This document shows positions 32,641 through 46,200 of a DNA stretch of 64,000 nucleotides, piece after piece. The translations under genes and the position numbers were made by a program. Origin of the DNA: Steromphala cineraria (lineage: Eukaryota > Mollusca > Gastropoda > Trochida > Trochidae). The stretch is taken from assembly GCA_916613615.1 (NCBI GenBank), contig OU744733.1:33519939-33583938 (forward strand). Direction: 5' to 3'. The notes beneath the pieces are model-generated. The model searched no databases, was not told the origin of the DNA, and saw only the letters and a list, made by a program, of their open reading frames with translations. How positions within the stretch are numbered: position 1 is the first letter of the stretch; every line of letters starts with the position of its first letter.

Positions 32641-34122
32641 AATTAAATAGATATATAAAATATATACAACAAATACATTTTGCTCTACCAGCAGTAATAT
32701 TAAACATTGTAAACAATTAAGGATGTTACATTGAACAATACAATTTATGATTACAGTGCTCTAAATATTAATTAGATGCATACGTCAAGAGGCGCTTGTA
32801 GTTAAACTTTTTGTGAAATAAAGTAAGCCGTGCTACAACGGTTCAAACGGCTACTACAATTAACAAAGCCATAAAATATAAATGAATTGAACTAAAAGTT
32901 TCAAACTGTTTACAGTGTTTAGTCAGTAGGCCTATGTCTAGTTAAATGATTAAAAACTTCATGCGTCAGGACATGATCATATAAACGGTTTTATTTCACT
33001 TCGTTCTGTAGTAAGAATCACTTGTAAAGAGGCGCATGTAGTCAGTTATATTTCATTTTACATGCAACCACTACCTATCTAAATGCAATTTTGGTATGGC
33101 TTTCCAAAAATACAAATGATACCTTTTGCTTTAACACAGTAGATTGTAAGATGTTTTTGGGAATGGGTGATATTTTAAGTTTGCATTTTCGGTAAAACAA
33201 ATATTCAATTTGTCAAATCTAAGGATTGTATCGTATATGACATTTGCATATGGTTAGCTTCCTTGTGTTTTTGTTCGTTTTGATTTCCTCCCCACAGAAA
33301 CCTAAGAAAGTAGACATTCCGCGCACTTAATAAATACTACTAAAAATAGTTATTGGAATCTTAAAGTATGCCGAACCTGTTCAAACGTGCCATTTCACCA
33401 AGAAGTGCGGACAGTTCTCACTGCATTGGATACGCGATAGCGACAGTTGTTTTTGAACGAGCAAATCTGTTTCGTTTTTTAACGAGGTACATGTATTTGA
33501 ACGGGCAAGGTGATAATTAGTGAAACGGGTTGGTAAAACCTTAGTAAAATTGTAACAAGTCGGTGTTTTATAGTGAAATTTTACATGACATATGAGAAGT
33601 AAATACAGCGAATATCAAAAATTAATTTTGTTGCAAAGCACCAAATTATGATTTAATTTAATGTTATCTACATGTAAAACTGATGAAAAAAAAAAAACAT
33701 TTTCTTGAGCAAAATGTTCCTTTTTGAAACTTTTTTAATTTTACCAATCGAGGTCTTCGATTGTTTGGTAAATATTGGTGAAATTTACCTTCACATAAAT
33801 ATTGCACAACATTAAATGCGACGGTGTTTAGGCGTGTTGCGATTCTTGAACGGGTTGTTACGGTATTTGATGACTGGAAACTTTAAAATGAGATTTCTCT
33901 ACGAATCTTGTATCTTTCTTTAAAACAGAGTAGGCCAGTCGATCTATACAGATACAGATAACTTGCACTCAAGTAAAACTAGGTTGAATTCGGCGTCAAC
34001 CCATTTGAAAATGATATTTTTGGATTTCCATCCATCAAATGATATAAACGTAAAAACTCCTCGCGTGTTTATAAAAGAAAAAGTTGCCTGGTATGAAAGA
34101 AGAACGTGTTAACAAATTTAAG
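32641..34122. other. Intergenic, nothing recognised
   Basis: AT-rich, short frames only. Confidence 0.4.
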
Positions 34123-34126
34123 TTAA

Positions 34127-34423
34127 AGGGGCAGTAGCACGATTTAGGGGGGGGGGGGGGGGGGGGATGAGGTGATCAATCAAATCAAATATATAATGTA
34201 AACTTAAGCCATGCGATTCCTTTTCTTACACAAAATGCATCAAAGGTGTTCACACAAAAATGGCCGCCATGTGTATCTTTATAATTTGTTCTCCGACTAT
34301 GGATGATTGGTGTTTATTACGAGAATTTTGACACTATCATAATAATACATTTAGCAATAACGTACAATTATCAGTGAAACATTTGAGAATATAAAATTTA
34401 AAAAAAACCGTGCTACTGCCCTT
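34127..34423. mobile_element. MITE with TTAA duplication
   Basis: The ends AGGGGCAGTAGCACG and CGTGCTACTGCCCTT are inverted repeats. TTAA flanks both sides (34123-34126 and 34424-34427). A 20-G run lies just inside the left end. A second copy is at 1-290. Confidence 0.85.
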
Positions 34424-35778
34424 TTAAAATAATCGAATATGTTAGAAATACAGCAGTTTATGGAAGAAACATTGTGGTATTTTTATGTTAGAAAACATGC
34501 TATATTATCCTGAGAAATAAAAGTTCATATTGAGAGTTATAATCTGATTAACTCCATTCTTTCAAACAATCAGTCTTTTTGTCAAGAGTCAGTTTGTTAC
34601 ACCGATATGAACCTTCAAGATGGCAAACTCTGAACATCACGAACTCAATTTAACAGCCTTATAAGGATATGATTCCTCGAAAGCAAGAAGCGTCCAGTTC
34701 ATGGAATCGTTAATTTATCCCAAAACTGTATGATGAAAGGCCTTTGTCAATATTTACAATAATCGTTAAAAAATAGAGCCATTGGCTCTGTAGCTCATCA
34801 GGCTTCATATTTAATTTTGCTGTTGCCAATGTGGTTTCCCCCTTTGAAGGGGCCACAAAGTCTCAAATTCTAGACTAAAGTATATATGTGATGTGATTTC
34901 AGATACCTGTAATCAATACAAAAATGGAAATTATACTTCATATCAGGATATGGCGATTATATTTTAACTGTAGACTTATTTTGCAATGTAAGCTAAGCTC
35001 AGTGTGTTCTTCACTTGAAGACATTTTACCATACTTGCGTAGGCACTTGAAAGTGATTGAAGCTGCCTTAAAATATCATCTTTCAACAGAAAACCACTCC
35101 TTGTAAGGAATTTTCTAGGGAAGCACACATAAAATATCTCTTAAAATTGATACTTGTAACTTTCTGTTGGTAGTTTTTGACTCTTTGGTCTTTATGCTAT
35201 TTTATGAGTAATATTTTTCTAATTTGGGTATTTTCTTTACTTTGCAGTCTTCAGGAGCCATTCCATGGCCAGGGTTGTCTGTTTTCGACAGAACAAAGAT
35301 GAAAATAAGTTTCACTGTCGTGTACCAGGTATGGAGTGGACTAATAGCAATGGCGGACGGACAGGTCAACAGAGGTAGGTGTCTGCTTTCAGTGCTCCCT
35401 TCTCCTAATCGACGAGGTTTAGATGGTCACCTTTAACTGTGGTAATCAGGAATAGAATCTTAAATACATTCCCTATGACTTTTGGTTCACAAACTGCAAG
35501 AAATGTGCGTATTTAAGATGTCAAGTTGATGTTTATCTCACTTTCATCTTCGAAGCGGAGGGGAGACTTTTAAATGCCCCTTTTCATGCCCTTAACGACC
35601 TTGAATCTCATACATGTTGTCGCGCATATCAGTGCTTGGTTATAATAAAGATTTCTGTTCAATTTGAACTAATTTGGTTCAGAAACTACGAAGTTATTGA
35701 CAAAATAACAAATCAACATGGCAGCGGAGTGGACTCGCCGAATAATCGGCGGAGTGGACCCAGAAAGTCGGGTAGGGA

Positions 35779-35848
35779 GGGGACATTTTTGGATATGGAG
35801 GGGACATATTTGGATATGGAGGGGACACATTTGGATATGGAGCGGACA
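35779..35848. repeat. 21-bp tandem repeat, 3 copies, left arm only
   Basis: GGACATTTTTGGATATGGAG-type units occur three times here but once in the matching place of the right arm (36540-36570). The expansion therefore followed formation of the palindrome. Confidence 0.85.
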
Positions 35849-36782
35849 TCACTTTTAAAATGAAAACTGTAGTTGAGACAATGCCCATGGTAATACACAA
35901 ACTCCTTTGTAAAGTCAGCCAAATGAAATCCATAGAAGACGTAATCTAGTTTCATAAGCATTATCATCAACCTTTTCATTTACAAATGAGTGAATTAGAG
36001 GTTTCTGTTTTCTTTTGCAGAACTAACCCGGTGAACGTTTCCGTTGTTGCCGTTGTCAAATCACATTTTGCTGATGGTGGCGTTGAACATTTCAGTTTTT
36101 TAGCAAAAAGGCTTTCTGGGTCAAATGAGAGATTGAGCACAGATTCATCTACGGATTTGGTGATGCACAAATCAAGTGACTCATCGTCAACATTAAAAGT
36201 CTCATCGATGCCTATAATATATCATATGGAACTATTTGATAGTCTAATTATCCACTTGACGGCTCTAAACATTCTATTTCCATTTTCAATGATTGTAATG
36301 GGTGGTACGCAGTGATCTATAATGTGTTGCGGCTGTTTTGCAGTGATTTGACAACGGCAGCAACGGTAAATTCTGCAGAAAAGAAAAGAGAAACCCTTAT
36401 TTCAATCATTTGTAAACGAAAAGATTGATGATAATGCTTATGAAACTAGATGACGTCTTCTGTGGATTTCATTTGGCTAACTTTACAAAGGAGTTTGTGT
36501 ATTTCTATGGGTATTGTCTCAACTACAGTATACAATTTAAAAGTGATGTCCCCTCCATATCCAAAAATGTCCCCTCCCTACCCGACTTTCTGGGTCCACT
36601 CCGCCGATTATTCGGCGAGTCCACTCCGCTGCCATGTTGATTTGTTATTTTGTCAATAACTTCGTAGTTTCTGAACCAAATTAGTTCAAATTGAACAGAA
36701 ATCTTTATTATAACCAAGCACTGATATGCGCGACAACATGTATGAGATTCAAGGTCGTTAAGGGCATGAAAAGGGGCATTTA

Positions 36783-38232
36783 AAGGGGCCGATCGAGCGG
36801 CTATTTTCTGTTCCACAAATATTCGGGAGGGAATTCCCTTTTGCACACGACACGTCAAATTTTATATATTCGACTTTGTTTTCTATTTTTTTTATGTTAA
36901 TAACTATGTCATATTTGGTAATTTGTTCTAATCCGCCCTTCAAAACAAAAAAATTGCGAAAATAAATAAAGCCACTGACAAGCACATCGAGCGGTGATTT
37001 TGTTTGTTTGTGGAAACGAAATTCACGGAGGACATTCCTGTTAACTAATAAATACGATTTTTACATGATTATTTCACACTTAATTTCAAAAAATTCAAAA
37101 TGTTAATGAGGTTATCATTCAAGTTGTTCATGATTTAACAATTTGATAAAGAATAAAGTGTATCGCCCCCCAAAAAGAAAAACATCGTGAAATGAAGCCA
37201 ATCATCGGAGCTACGAGCGTGAGATGCATTACTGGCATTTACTGCAACAAAATACTGTCTTAACTGATAACTTTTATTATGCATCACGTGTAAACATGTC
37301 CCTCTTCTATCAATCACTTATTTTTTCTTGATTTACTCAATGAATTAGCATGATACAGTACATTTGTTTTCTCACAATGCAAACAATTCAAAATGGCGGA
37401 GGAAAGCCGATCGAACTCGAAGCCTTGATCATGGCGACCACTAGGATTATTGTCAGCTGATTGTTTGGTCGGTGTTATAGTTACTTGGATGTTTAATTTG
37501 TAGGAAATTTGTTAATAATGTTTGCATAAGAAAATTGACAGACAAACAGATTGTTTATTGAAGTCTACATATGACACTCAATCAATGTGACACTGAGAAG
37601 AATAGTTGATTCGCATCGAATATAAAAAAAATCGTCAGCGCTGTCGCACTCCGAAATATACATAGTCCGTATTGCACTTTTTCGAACATAAAAACTTCAA
37701 CTAAGATATATTTTGGAAGAAAAAATGTTTTACTATGAGTCGGGTTGAGATTAGCAAGAAATCCATAAATTGATAAATATATATGTAAATAATTTTCATT
37801 TCTAATTAATATTGAAATATTGTGATATTAAATATTGCATTAAAATGGAAAAGAAATTTCACAAATAATTATCCAAACAAAATACTTTGTTTACATCAGA
37901 GATAAGCAAGAAATCTATAAATGGAAATTTATATAAATAATTATGTCATTTATAATATTGAAATATTTTGATATTACAATTTATGTTGTAGTTTTTTCGT
38001 ATACCCCCAAGTCATAATAATTGGAATGAGCAAGACATAGAAATAAATAAATGCCAAAATTCATTTGACACCCTGACACAAACGAGCCATGTTGTTTACA
38101 TATAGCGTTGCATTATGGGAAGGGGCTTTTCTCGTGCTATTTATAGATCTAAAAACTATGACGCGCTATTCGAAAACAGCCTCGTTCCCGATCTAAAGCT
38201 TATTTCTCAGAAAGAGGCTCGATCGGCCCCTT
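36783..38232. mobile_element. 1450-bp DNA transposon in the right foldback arm, TA target
   Basis: TIR AAGGGGCCGATCGAGC at both ends, TA at 36781-36782 and 38233-38234. The left arm keeps the empty site at 35571-35572 (CTTTTAAATG). No transposase frame was recognised, so it is a non-autonomous, Tc1/mariner-like insertion. Confidence 0.88.
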
Positions 38233-38866
38233 TAAAAGTCTCCCCTCCGCTTCGAAAATGAAAGTGAGATAAACATCAACTTGACATCTTAAATACGCAC
38301 ATTTCTTGCAGTTTGTGAACCAAAACTCATAGGGAATGTATTTAAGATTCTATTCCTGATTACCACAGTTAAAGGTGACCATCTAAACCTCGTCGATTAG
38401 GAGAAGAGAGCACTGAAAGCAGACACCTACCTCTGTTGACCTGTCCCGTCCGCCATTGCTATTAGTCCACTCCATACCTGGTACACGACAGTGAGTTTCA
38501 AGGGTGCGGCCCCTGTAGCCCTTAGTAGAGGGTACAGGGCAACCAAGCTACAATTTATAATCCTTACTAGTCAAGAAGTCTGTACACCAAGTTTCAGCTT
38601 TCTAGGCCTTATGCTTCTGGAGAAGAAGATGAAAATAGGTTTGAAGGATGTGGCCCCTGTGGCCCTTATAAGGGGCCACATGACCACCAAAGCTACAATT
38701 TATATTCTTCACTAGCCAAGGAGTCTTAACACAAAGTTTCAGCTTTCTTGGTCTTATGATTCTGGAGAAGAAGTCTAAATTCCACAAAGTTTACGGACGG
38801 ACGGAGGCCGGACACCATGCCATGCCATAAGCCCATCAGGCCTTACAGGCCAGTTGAGCTAAAAAA

Positions 38867-39095
38867 TAGAGTTATTGGCTCTGTAGCTCATCAGGCTTTA
38901 TATCAATTTTGCTTAAGGGTATGGCAAATGTGGTTCATCCCTTAGTAGGGGCATCAGGGTCACCAAATGTACAATCTGGAATCCTCCTTATCTAACTGAG
39001 GAGTCTGCGCACAAAGTTTCAGCTTTCTAGGCCTGATGCTGCTTGAGAAAAAGATGAAAATAGGTTTTAAGGGTGTGGCCCTTATTAGGGATGGA
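38867..39095 (+). mobile_element. Family-2 Pearl-type element, partial, head-to-tail with the previous
   Basis: It begins with TAGAGTTATTGGCTCTGTAG right after the GAGCTAAAA end of the preceding element. One core ends at CCCTTATTAGGG, and the 3' tail is missing. Confidence 0.75.
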
Positions 39096-39212
39096 TGTGG
39101 ATGATGTGACACTTGAGATAAAGGCAGTATCCATGTTTCCATTGCACTTTTAGGATGTAAATATGAATACAAACAAAACACAACAAAATGTACATCAGCA
39201 GCTGGAATGGAT

Positions 39213-39290
39213 CCTCCGTAGCTCAAGCGGTAAAGGCACTGCTTTTCAACTTACTCAATCCTGGTTTGAATCCCTCTTTGTGTTGTAATG
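39213..39290 (+). repeat. tRNA-like SINE head
   Basis: Box A-like GTAGCTCAAGCGG and box B-like GGTTTGAATCC at tRNA-like spacing, then non-tRNA sequence. Confidence 0.5.
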
Positions 39291-40079
39291 TTCCTAATTT
39301 TTAAGTTCAGGAAACGTGACAATTTTTTGTTTCCTTTAACACATCTCTAACCTCTTGACAGCACCCTTCACCCCTTCAAAAGCAATAATTTCAGTACAGA
39401 TTTTTCTGATGACAGGTCCCAGGGCTTATTTTGTGTAGTGCATCAGAACAATCACCCATGGTAAGTACAGGTGGATCAAGCAAGTTAACTACAGGTACCT
39501 TTATCAAATCTACAACAAAGTAACTTTTGTTGCATCCCATAGATAGAGAATAAGAAAATATATAAATCAAAGAAAACAGAAGTTAAAGACTTTGTTGCAT
39601 GGTTTATCTTCAAATGTTCACAAATATCAAGCATACACACAAGGCAAAACTCTTTTGATCAGTTTCAAAAATGGCAAGGCACTCAGGTCACATACAATTG
39701 TTAACAAAGAAGGAAGACATTTAAATTAGGAGATAAACCATGTGTGTTTGAAAATCAGAGACATGTTATACTGGATTGATAGAGAGTAAATTTTAAATTG
39801 AAACCAAACGATTTGGTCATCCCCCGTAAACACACGAAAATAAAACATGTTAAATAACTTTTTTAAAGTTTTAATCTCGGTAAACAGCAGAATACCAGCT
39901 ATGAAATTGCCAGTCAGGTATCAATGCGCGGTGAAGCGGCCTCAAAATCAGAGGACGTTCAATCCAAAATTGATCACGTTTGATTTTCCAGTGTAACCAA
40001 TTAGAATCTAGTATTCATCACATTCATGGTAGAATCTATAAATAACTCAAAGATAATTCTCAGTGAGGGTAGATACACT

Positions 40080-40201
40080 TCAGGACGCCTTGATCTGTTG
40101 TTTAGATACGTCTCCTCCACTAACAGCCATGTTGTTCTGAGTTCTGGAGGAAAGACTGCCCTGTGTAATGTCCAGTATTTGGTAAATATCCAGAGCTTCT
40201 C
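40080..40201 (-). CDS. POLG: POLG last exon, stop
   Basis: 122 nt. Acceptor TTTGCAG. Encodes [16 protein letters not shown] and a variable tail, stop TGA at 40080-40082. Confidence 0.94.
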
Positions 40202-43200
40202 CTGCAAAGAAAAACCACACTTCAAGCATTTATTTACACATTGAATATCTATTTTTTATGCCCCCGAATCGGAGATTCCGGGGGTATATTGTTTTTCACC
40301 TGTCCGTCTGTCCGTTTGTCCACAAAAACTTTAACCTTGGTCATAACTTTTGATTGGTCGGAGCTAGGTCTTTGATACTTGACATATGCATCCGGGGGCA
40401 TTCGTGTTTCACAAACACATCTTGTTTGAAATGGTAGTTATACATGGTCACTCAAGTCAAAACTCCTGGACAAGTACTGGAAAGTTATTTCCTGTTATGT
40501 ATCCAAACCTGCCTTGTGTTCACTAACTCATTGTTTGTGGCTACTATCCTTTTGAGTTTGCTATTGCTTGTGAACATCCCTCAATTTTGTGCTACTGAAC
40601 CCAAGGCTGACTGATAATTTTTAGGGTTTATCTATAGCTAAAACATTAAAAGTAAAAACTCATTTCAAATATTCATGTGAAGTATGGGGACTGGTGTTCT
40701 GTTGAACATTCTAGTGGATTTTTCAAAATTCAACTTGAAGCAGCATCAATAGTAACTTCCAAGATTTTGAGTGCTTGCATTATGAAACTGGGTGGAATTT
40801 TCACACATTCTACGAGTTGAAGAGGTTAATTGACTCTAAAGTTCAAAAAGATCTGGAACAAATTTTTTTCAGGAATTATTTCGTCCTGAGTGGGCAAAAG
40901 CACAAGTTATTCTACCACTGGGATGTAGCTCATTGGTACAGTGTCTGCTCATCACCCAGGAGACCAGGGTTCGCAATAAAGTTGGAAATGATGCATATTG
41001 TTAGAGTGGCATCTTGAAAGGCACAAAAGTACCCTGATAGGATTTTCTCTTTAACCCCTATATTGCCGCAGGACCATATATGGTCCCCAGCCATAAACTC
41101 TAGAAAAAAGATCTGCACCAATTCAAGCTAAAAACCATTTCATAATCAATGTAAACATTCACTTTAATATCACATTCACAATACAACAAACAAAGAGAAA
41201 TCTCTGATGAAGAAGATGAAGAAGAAACATGTTGAAGATAAAGAACACACAGTCTCCTCCCTGGTTCTAACTCACCGTGAGGGATGGCGTAGCCTCGAGC
41301 CAGACCATGAGGATTAGACGGAGTGAGACAGTCCATCCCCACCTCCTTCCTCATGCACGTGTCCACGTCCACACTGCTGAAGAATGCCACACACTGAAAA
41401 AAATAGAGGATATCTTTCTTGTCTTGACTCATATTATCGTTACCTATTTGAAAATTAGAATTAAATGCCATTTAGATAGTGAACAAAAGTAACATTGTTC
41501 TTGTACTTTTTCGGGCTGAGTCCTTTGCGGGATCATTCTCTCCCCACAAGAGGCAGATCAAGTCATGAAATGTTGATATAGCCTCTGTTATATTACGCCG
41601 AAATTTCCCCTGGCGGAAAAAAAAAATTGCACCACAAATTCCACAATCCATTTGAATTTCTTTATCAAATGACAACGCTTATCGCATCGAAAGGATGGTT
41701 CATATCACAATGCCTTTGAAATGATTTAGTAGCCAAAATGATGTTTTAAGAATAGTGTCGCTGATTACACAACTAACTTTGATTGCCTCCAATCAGGCAT
41801 CTCCCATTCTATCCCACAAAGTCGGCGTAATATAACAGAGGCTGTATCAACATTTCATGACTTGATCTGCCTCTGTGAGGAGAGAATGATGCAGGATTGG
41901 AAAATGAACATTTAAAATTCTTTTATTTTTAATCATTACTTTCAAATATTAAACAAGAGTTAAATGCACTTCTAAGGATAGGTTGGATTAGGGCTTGATT
42001 TGAATGTAACAACAGTTTAACTACCCGGACAAGGGACTAAGCAAGGGACATGACAAAGATACAAAGACATTTTTTACAATCTTCTCATATCAAGCCTTTC
42101 ATTGCTAACAACAGATTTTCTGGATAAAAAGTTTCAGGGGTAATATGACAGAGACCTTTGGTACGTTAGACCCTTGGTTGAATGAACAATGTACCAACCT
42201 GAGGCAAGTCCTTCATGCCAAGCCTGGAGGCAAACATAGACCTGGTCCAGAGCTGGGTGATTACATAACAAAACAAACATTTCAGAACAGATTTACCTGA
42301 TGAAGAGTCGAAGGGCTAATAAGGTCGAGATATTCAATCGTTGGTTACTGTGGATGAACAATTTACCAACCTGAGGCAAGTCCTTCATGCCGAGCCTGGA
42401 GGCAAACATAGACCTGGTCCAGAGGTTGGTGATCTGGAGGGCGAGAGCCGCGCGGTATCGGTCCTCGCTCCTCACGATGTAGCGCACCTCGTCATGGATA
42501 CTGATACAGAAGCGCCCTCTGATGGAGAAGGTCTCAAACAGCCATTTCATGCTGACCAACATCAGGTGGAGATAATCCACGGCTGAACTTTGAACTACCC
42601 AGTTGACCCTACTCGTCATGAACTGCAAGAAGAGGAACATCTACCGGCGATAAGCAGAGCTTGAGTTTGAGCTCATTCCTTCCCCCATGATTTTTATAAA
42701 TGGCCCATATCATTTTTGTAGTGCTGGGGTCCTACAGGCCCATGCCAAGATTTAAAGATATATGCTACAAACTTTTTAAAAGAAAATAATATGTGTAAAT
42801 ATCTTTTGTTAAGGAAAATTTATGTAATTATTTGTTAGATTATGCAAATGTAAATTATAAGTTCATCTAAGGAGCCAGGAAAATTTATGTTATAGGCCCC
42901 TCCAAAAAGAAATTGACCCCTCAAATGACTGAGTGAAGGGCCCCTGTGACCCATAAGAATTTCTAAGAATCTGAAGTACTGAATAAGGGAGGTGAGGTGA
43001 GTTGATGTAGGGTTTAACACTGCTTTCAAGATTTATTTCACTTATGTCACGGCTGTTAGTATTATTGCATGGAAAATGCCTGCAAAGCTTTTGTGGCGAT
43101 GCACTGCGTAAAGCCTGCAGGTATCAGCTGGAACTAGCGAACCATGAGACCATATTGCGCTGAAATTCAGTGTAGCGTTGCAACCAAACCTGACTGCGTG

Positions 43201-46200
43201 TAGAACAGTTCTCTACTGCAGACAAAGTTGTCGAGCCCCTGGTGAGATTCGAACCCTGGTCCTCTTGATGCGAAGCCGAACGCACTATGCACAATGTTAT
43301 CAAGAGAAGGGGATTCAGGGCACTTACACTTTTTTGAGATTTTGAGATCACCATAAGGCATATTCAAAACATGTCTTTTGAGAGGAAAAAGGGAAAATTG
43401 AGGGAAAAGGAATTGCAAACAACAGGCTGGAAAAATAATGAATGAATGTCTTATTAATAATACAAATGTCCTAAACAATAACCAAAACAAGATGTGTTTG
43501 TGAAACACGAATGCCCCCAGATGCATCCTGCTCGCTGTGTCAAGGTCAAGGTCACAAGGTCAAATGTCATGGTGTCATCTGAAAGGTCTCATCACAAGGG
43601 ATCCATATGTCAAGTATCAAAGACCTAGCTCTGACCAATCAAAAGTTATGACCAAGGTTAAAGTTTTTGTGGACAAACAGACAGACGGACGGACAGACAG
43701 ACGGACAGGTGAAAAACAATATACCCCCAGAATCTCCGATTCGGGGGCATAAAAATAACAATCACTCATTTCGTTTTGTAGATGACTCCTTGTGTTGATT
43801 GGATTTTTCTTAGTTTTACATTTTCTTATAACATATTTCTAGCTTATTGGCTTGTAAGTTGCATAACCCTTTTTCCCAAAATAAACCAGGCATATTAATC
43901 CATTTTTGAATCTGACTTGTAGGAGCGACAGGTTGCAAAAAGTTATGGATGAAACGTATGCAACAGATAAATAGAGTTCTCTTTCTATATAAGAGGGAGA
44001 TTCTATTGAAGATAAAGATACTTACATCATCATGTACATTCTCAGGCTCCAGGGCCTTGCTAATCCTACATTTCAACACCGGTGTCCTCGGTCTCTGGGA
44101 GCGAGCTATCCTCTCCAGACCATTAAACATGTGACTCTCACTACAACATTTACAGGAAATTCTATAATACAGGACAAATGTTATGGATAACAACTTCTTT
44201 ATTGATTTCTCATGAAAAAGGCGCAAAAATTGACCCAGAAACGTTGTGAGAAATCAATGAAGAAGTTGTTATCCATTACATTTTTTGTAACATTAACAGG
44301 GTTCTACGGGACTCAAAGTTCCGAAGTATTTGATGCAGAAAATGTCTGGAGGTCCCATAAAATATAATCGTATGGGCCCTTGCATGGTGATACAGTATTT
44401 TTCAAATACAAATATGAAATCTTTTAATAATAATAATAATGATAATAGTACTATACTAAATTACCATGTTCTGTGCTACAATTTCATAACATTGGAATCT
44501 TCATTCACAATAGAAAATTCAGTGTTTATTTTCCTAACAAAAACAAAATATCAACAAATAACTCCTACAATAGAAAATGGACGCCAAACAAATTAAAATT
44601 CGAATCCCTGGGACTTTCAGTTTTGATTGGCTATGCTGGTAGAGGATGTATAGGGCCACCAAAGCTATAAATTACAATCCCCACTAGTCAAGGAGTCTTG
44701 TCACAAAGTTTCAGCTTTCTAGCCCTATGCTTCTGGAGAAGAAGATGAAAATAGGTTGTAAGGTTGTGGCCCTTTTTAGGGGCCACAGGGCCACCAAAGC
44801 TATAAATCATAACTAGGAGGTGTAAAATCAGACGTCTGCCACATACACCATTTTAGATGAATTGCTTCGATTCTAAAAACTCAAATAAAGACCATATTCT
44901 TTAAATAAAACAACATAAACTGTAAGTTTTGGTTATATCTATGGGAATCCTTAATCAACATCTCCACAATCCACAAGAACCCTACCCTTTAAAATGAAGT
45001 CCAAACTGTTGCCATTGAAATAAAACATATATTATTGAAAAGAAGTTGAAACCCCCAAAAGGCACATCTACATGATATGAAGAGTACGTATATCCAATTT
45101 GGTCAAGATTGGTCAAGTAGTTTTAAAGTAGTTAAGCTTCAAAAATGAATGAGAACGCCAAGGCGCTGACACAGCGGACGGGAACTCAATCAAAACTTTT
45201 CAGTCTCAATGTTGAAGCATAGTATCTTGGAGGATAAAAATACTGCAACACTGAGTGCAAGCAATCAATTATGGTAAATCTGATCATTACCTTCCACTGT
45301 ATAGTTTCCAAAAAGAGTAGGCAAAAACAAACACATCCCGTCTCAGGGTACGAACATTATGCTAACTCCACTATCTGTACCCTGGGCTCAGATGCTTGCA
45401 CAGCTCGACTTGGGATATAGCCAATCAAATCATTTTCTCGTTGAAGTTTTAGCGAGAAAGTGGTAAGAAAATTATTTGATTGGATATATCCCACGTCAGG
45501 CCATGCGAGCAAATCTAGCTTCTGAGCCCAGGGTACAGATTAGCGGAGTTAGCGTAACGTTCGTACCCTGAGACAGGATGAAACAAACACTCACCTCCCT
45601 CCAACCCATTCTCCTTGCTGGCTGAAAAACAAAAATAAAAAATCATTCCAACAGACAAATTATGATGACATAATAGATTTTACCACTTAATCCCTGTTTG
45701 TTTGTTTTCCATTTATTGAAAAAATGTGATACCAGTCATTTATTCATTTAGAAAAGTTTAGGCTCTTACTCAAAGGGCAAACAAGTCATTTGATTTTAAT
45801 ATTCAGCCAGTTTTCTGACATATTCATAAATCAAGAACTTTGACATTGGGGAGAAGAAATTTGAAAAATAAGCCCTTATAATAATCCTCAATTGCCAAAA
45901 AAAACAGCTTATCTTTCAAAAACAACTTTTCTTAGCTCTTTAGCTTTGACTTCCAAACTGTCTGCCAAATAATGAGACTGATCCTTTTGTTATGGTTTGT
46001 TACACGACCTATAAATTTGAAACTCAGAATTGTTGGGGGCTCGTCAACTAGCCAGCAAGTGGTACCTCCTTTTCCCTTTTGTTGCCGTGAACATCTTCCT
46101 TGCCTTCTGTTGTGCGTCTTGTTGGCTCATCTTGGGGTTGAACTGCTGCAGCAGCTTCTGAGCAAACTTCTGACCTGCCCCATAGATACGGCCGTAGTTC

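Larger units (their letters stand above)
35313..38493. mobile_element. Foldback element with ~760-bp inverted arms, 5-bp TSD
   Basis: Left arm ~35313-36075, right arm ~36335-38493; ends CACTGTCGTGTACCAGG and its complement. The flanks AGTTT (35308-35312 and 38494-38498) form a 5-bp duplication inside a family-2 core. The right arm is lengthened by a separate insertion (36783-38232). The central ~260 bp hold one short frame without a known domain; no transposase was found. Confidence 0.85.
34771..38866 (+). mobile_element. Family-2 Pearl-type element split by a foldback insertion
   Basis: The leader (AGAGCCATTGGCTCT) is at 34775. The core motif GATGAAAATAAGTTT at 35298-35312 resumes at 38494 with AGTTTCAAGGGTGCGGCCCC. 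Cores, an ACGG tract (38791-38806), ACACCATGCCATGCCATAAG and GAGCTAAAA end it. The stretch 34880-35290 is poorly matched to the family and may include another insertion. Confidence 0.75.

Noticed and set aside
35986..36315. 109-codon frame in the centre of the foldback
   Set aside because: It runs partly through the inverted arms, shows no transposase motifs and has no supporting context.
35313..38493. Assignment of the foldback to Transib/RAG-like elements
   Set aside because: Only CAC and the 5-bp duplication agree. The rest of the heptamer differs and no transposase was seen.
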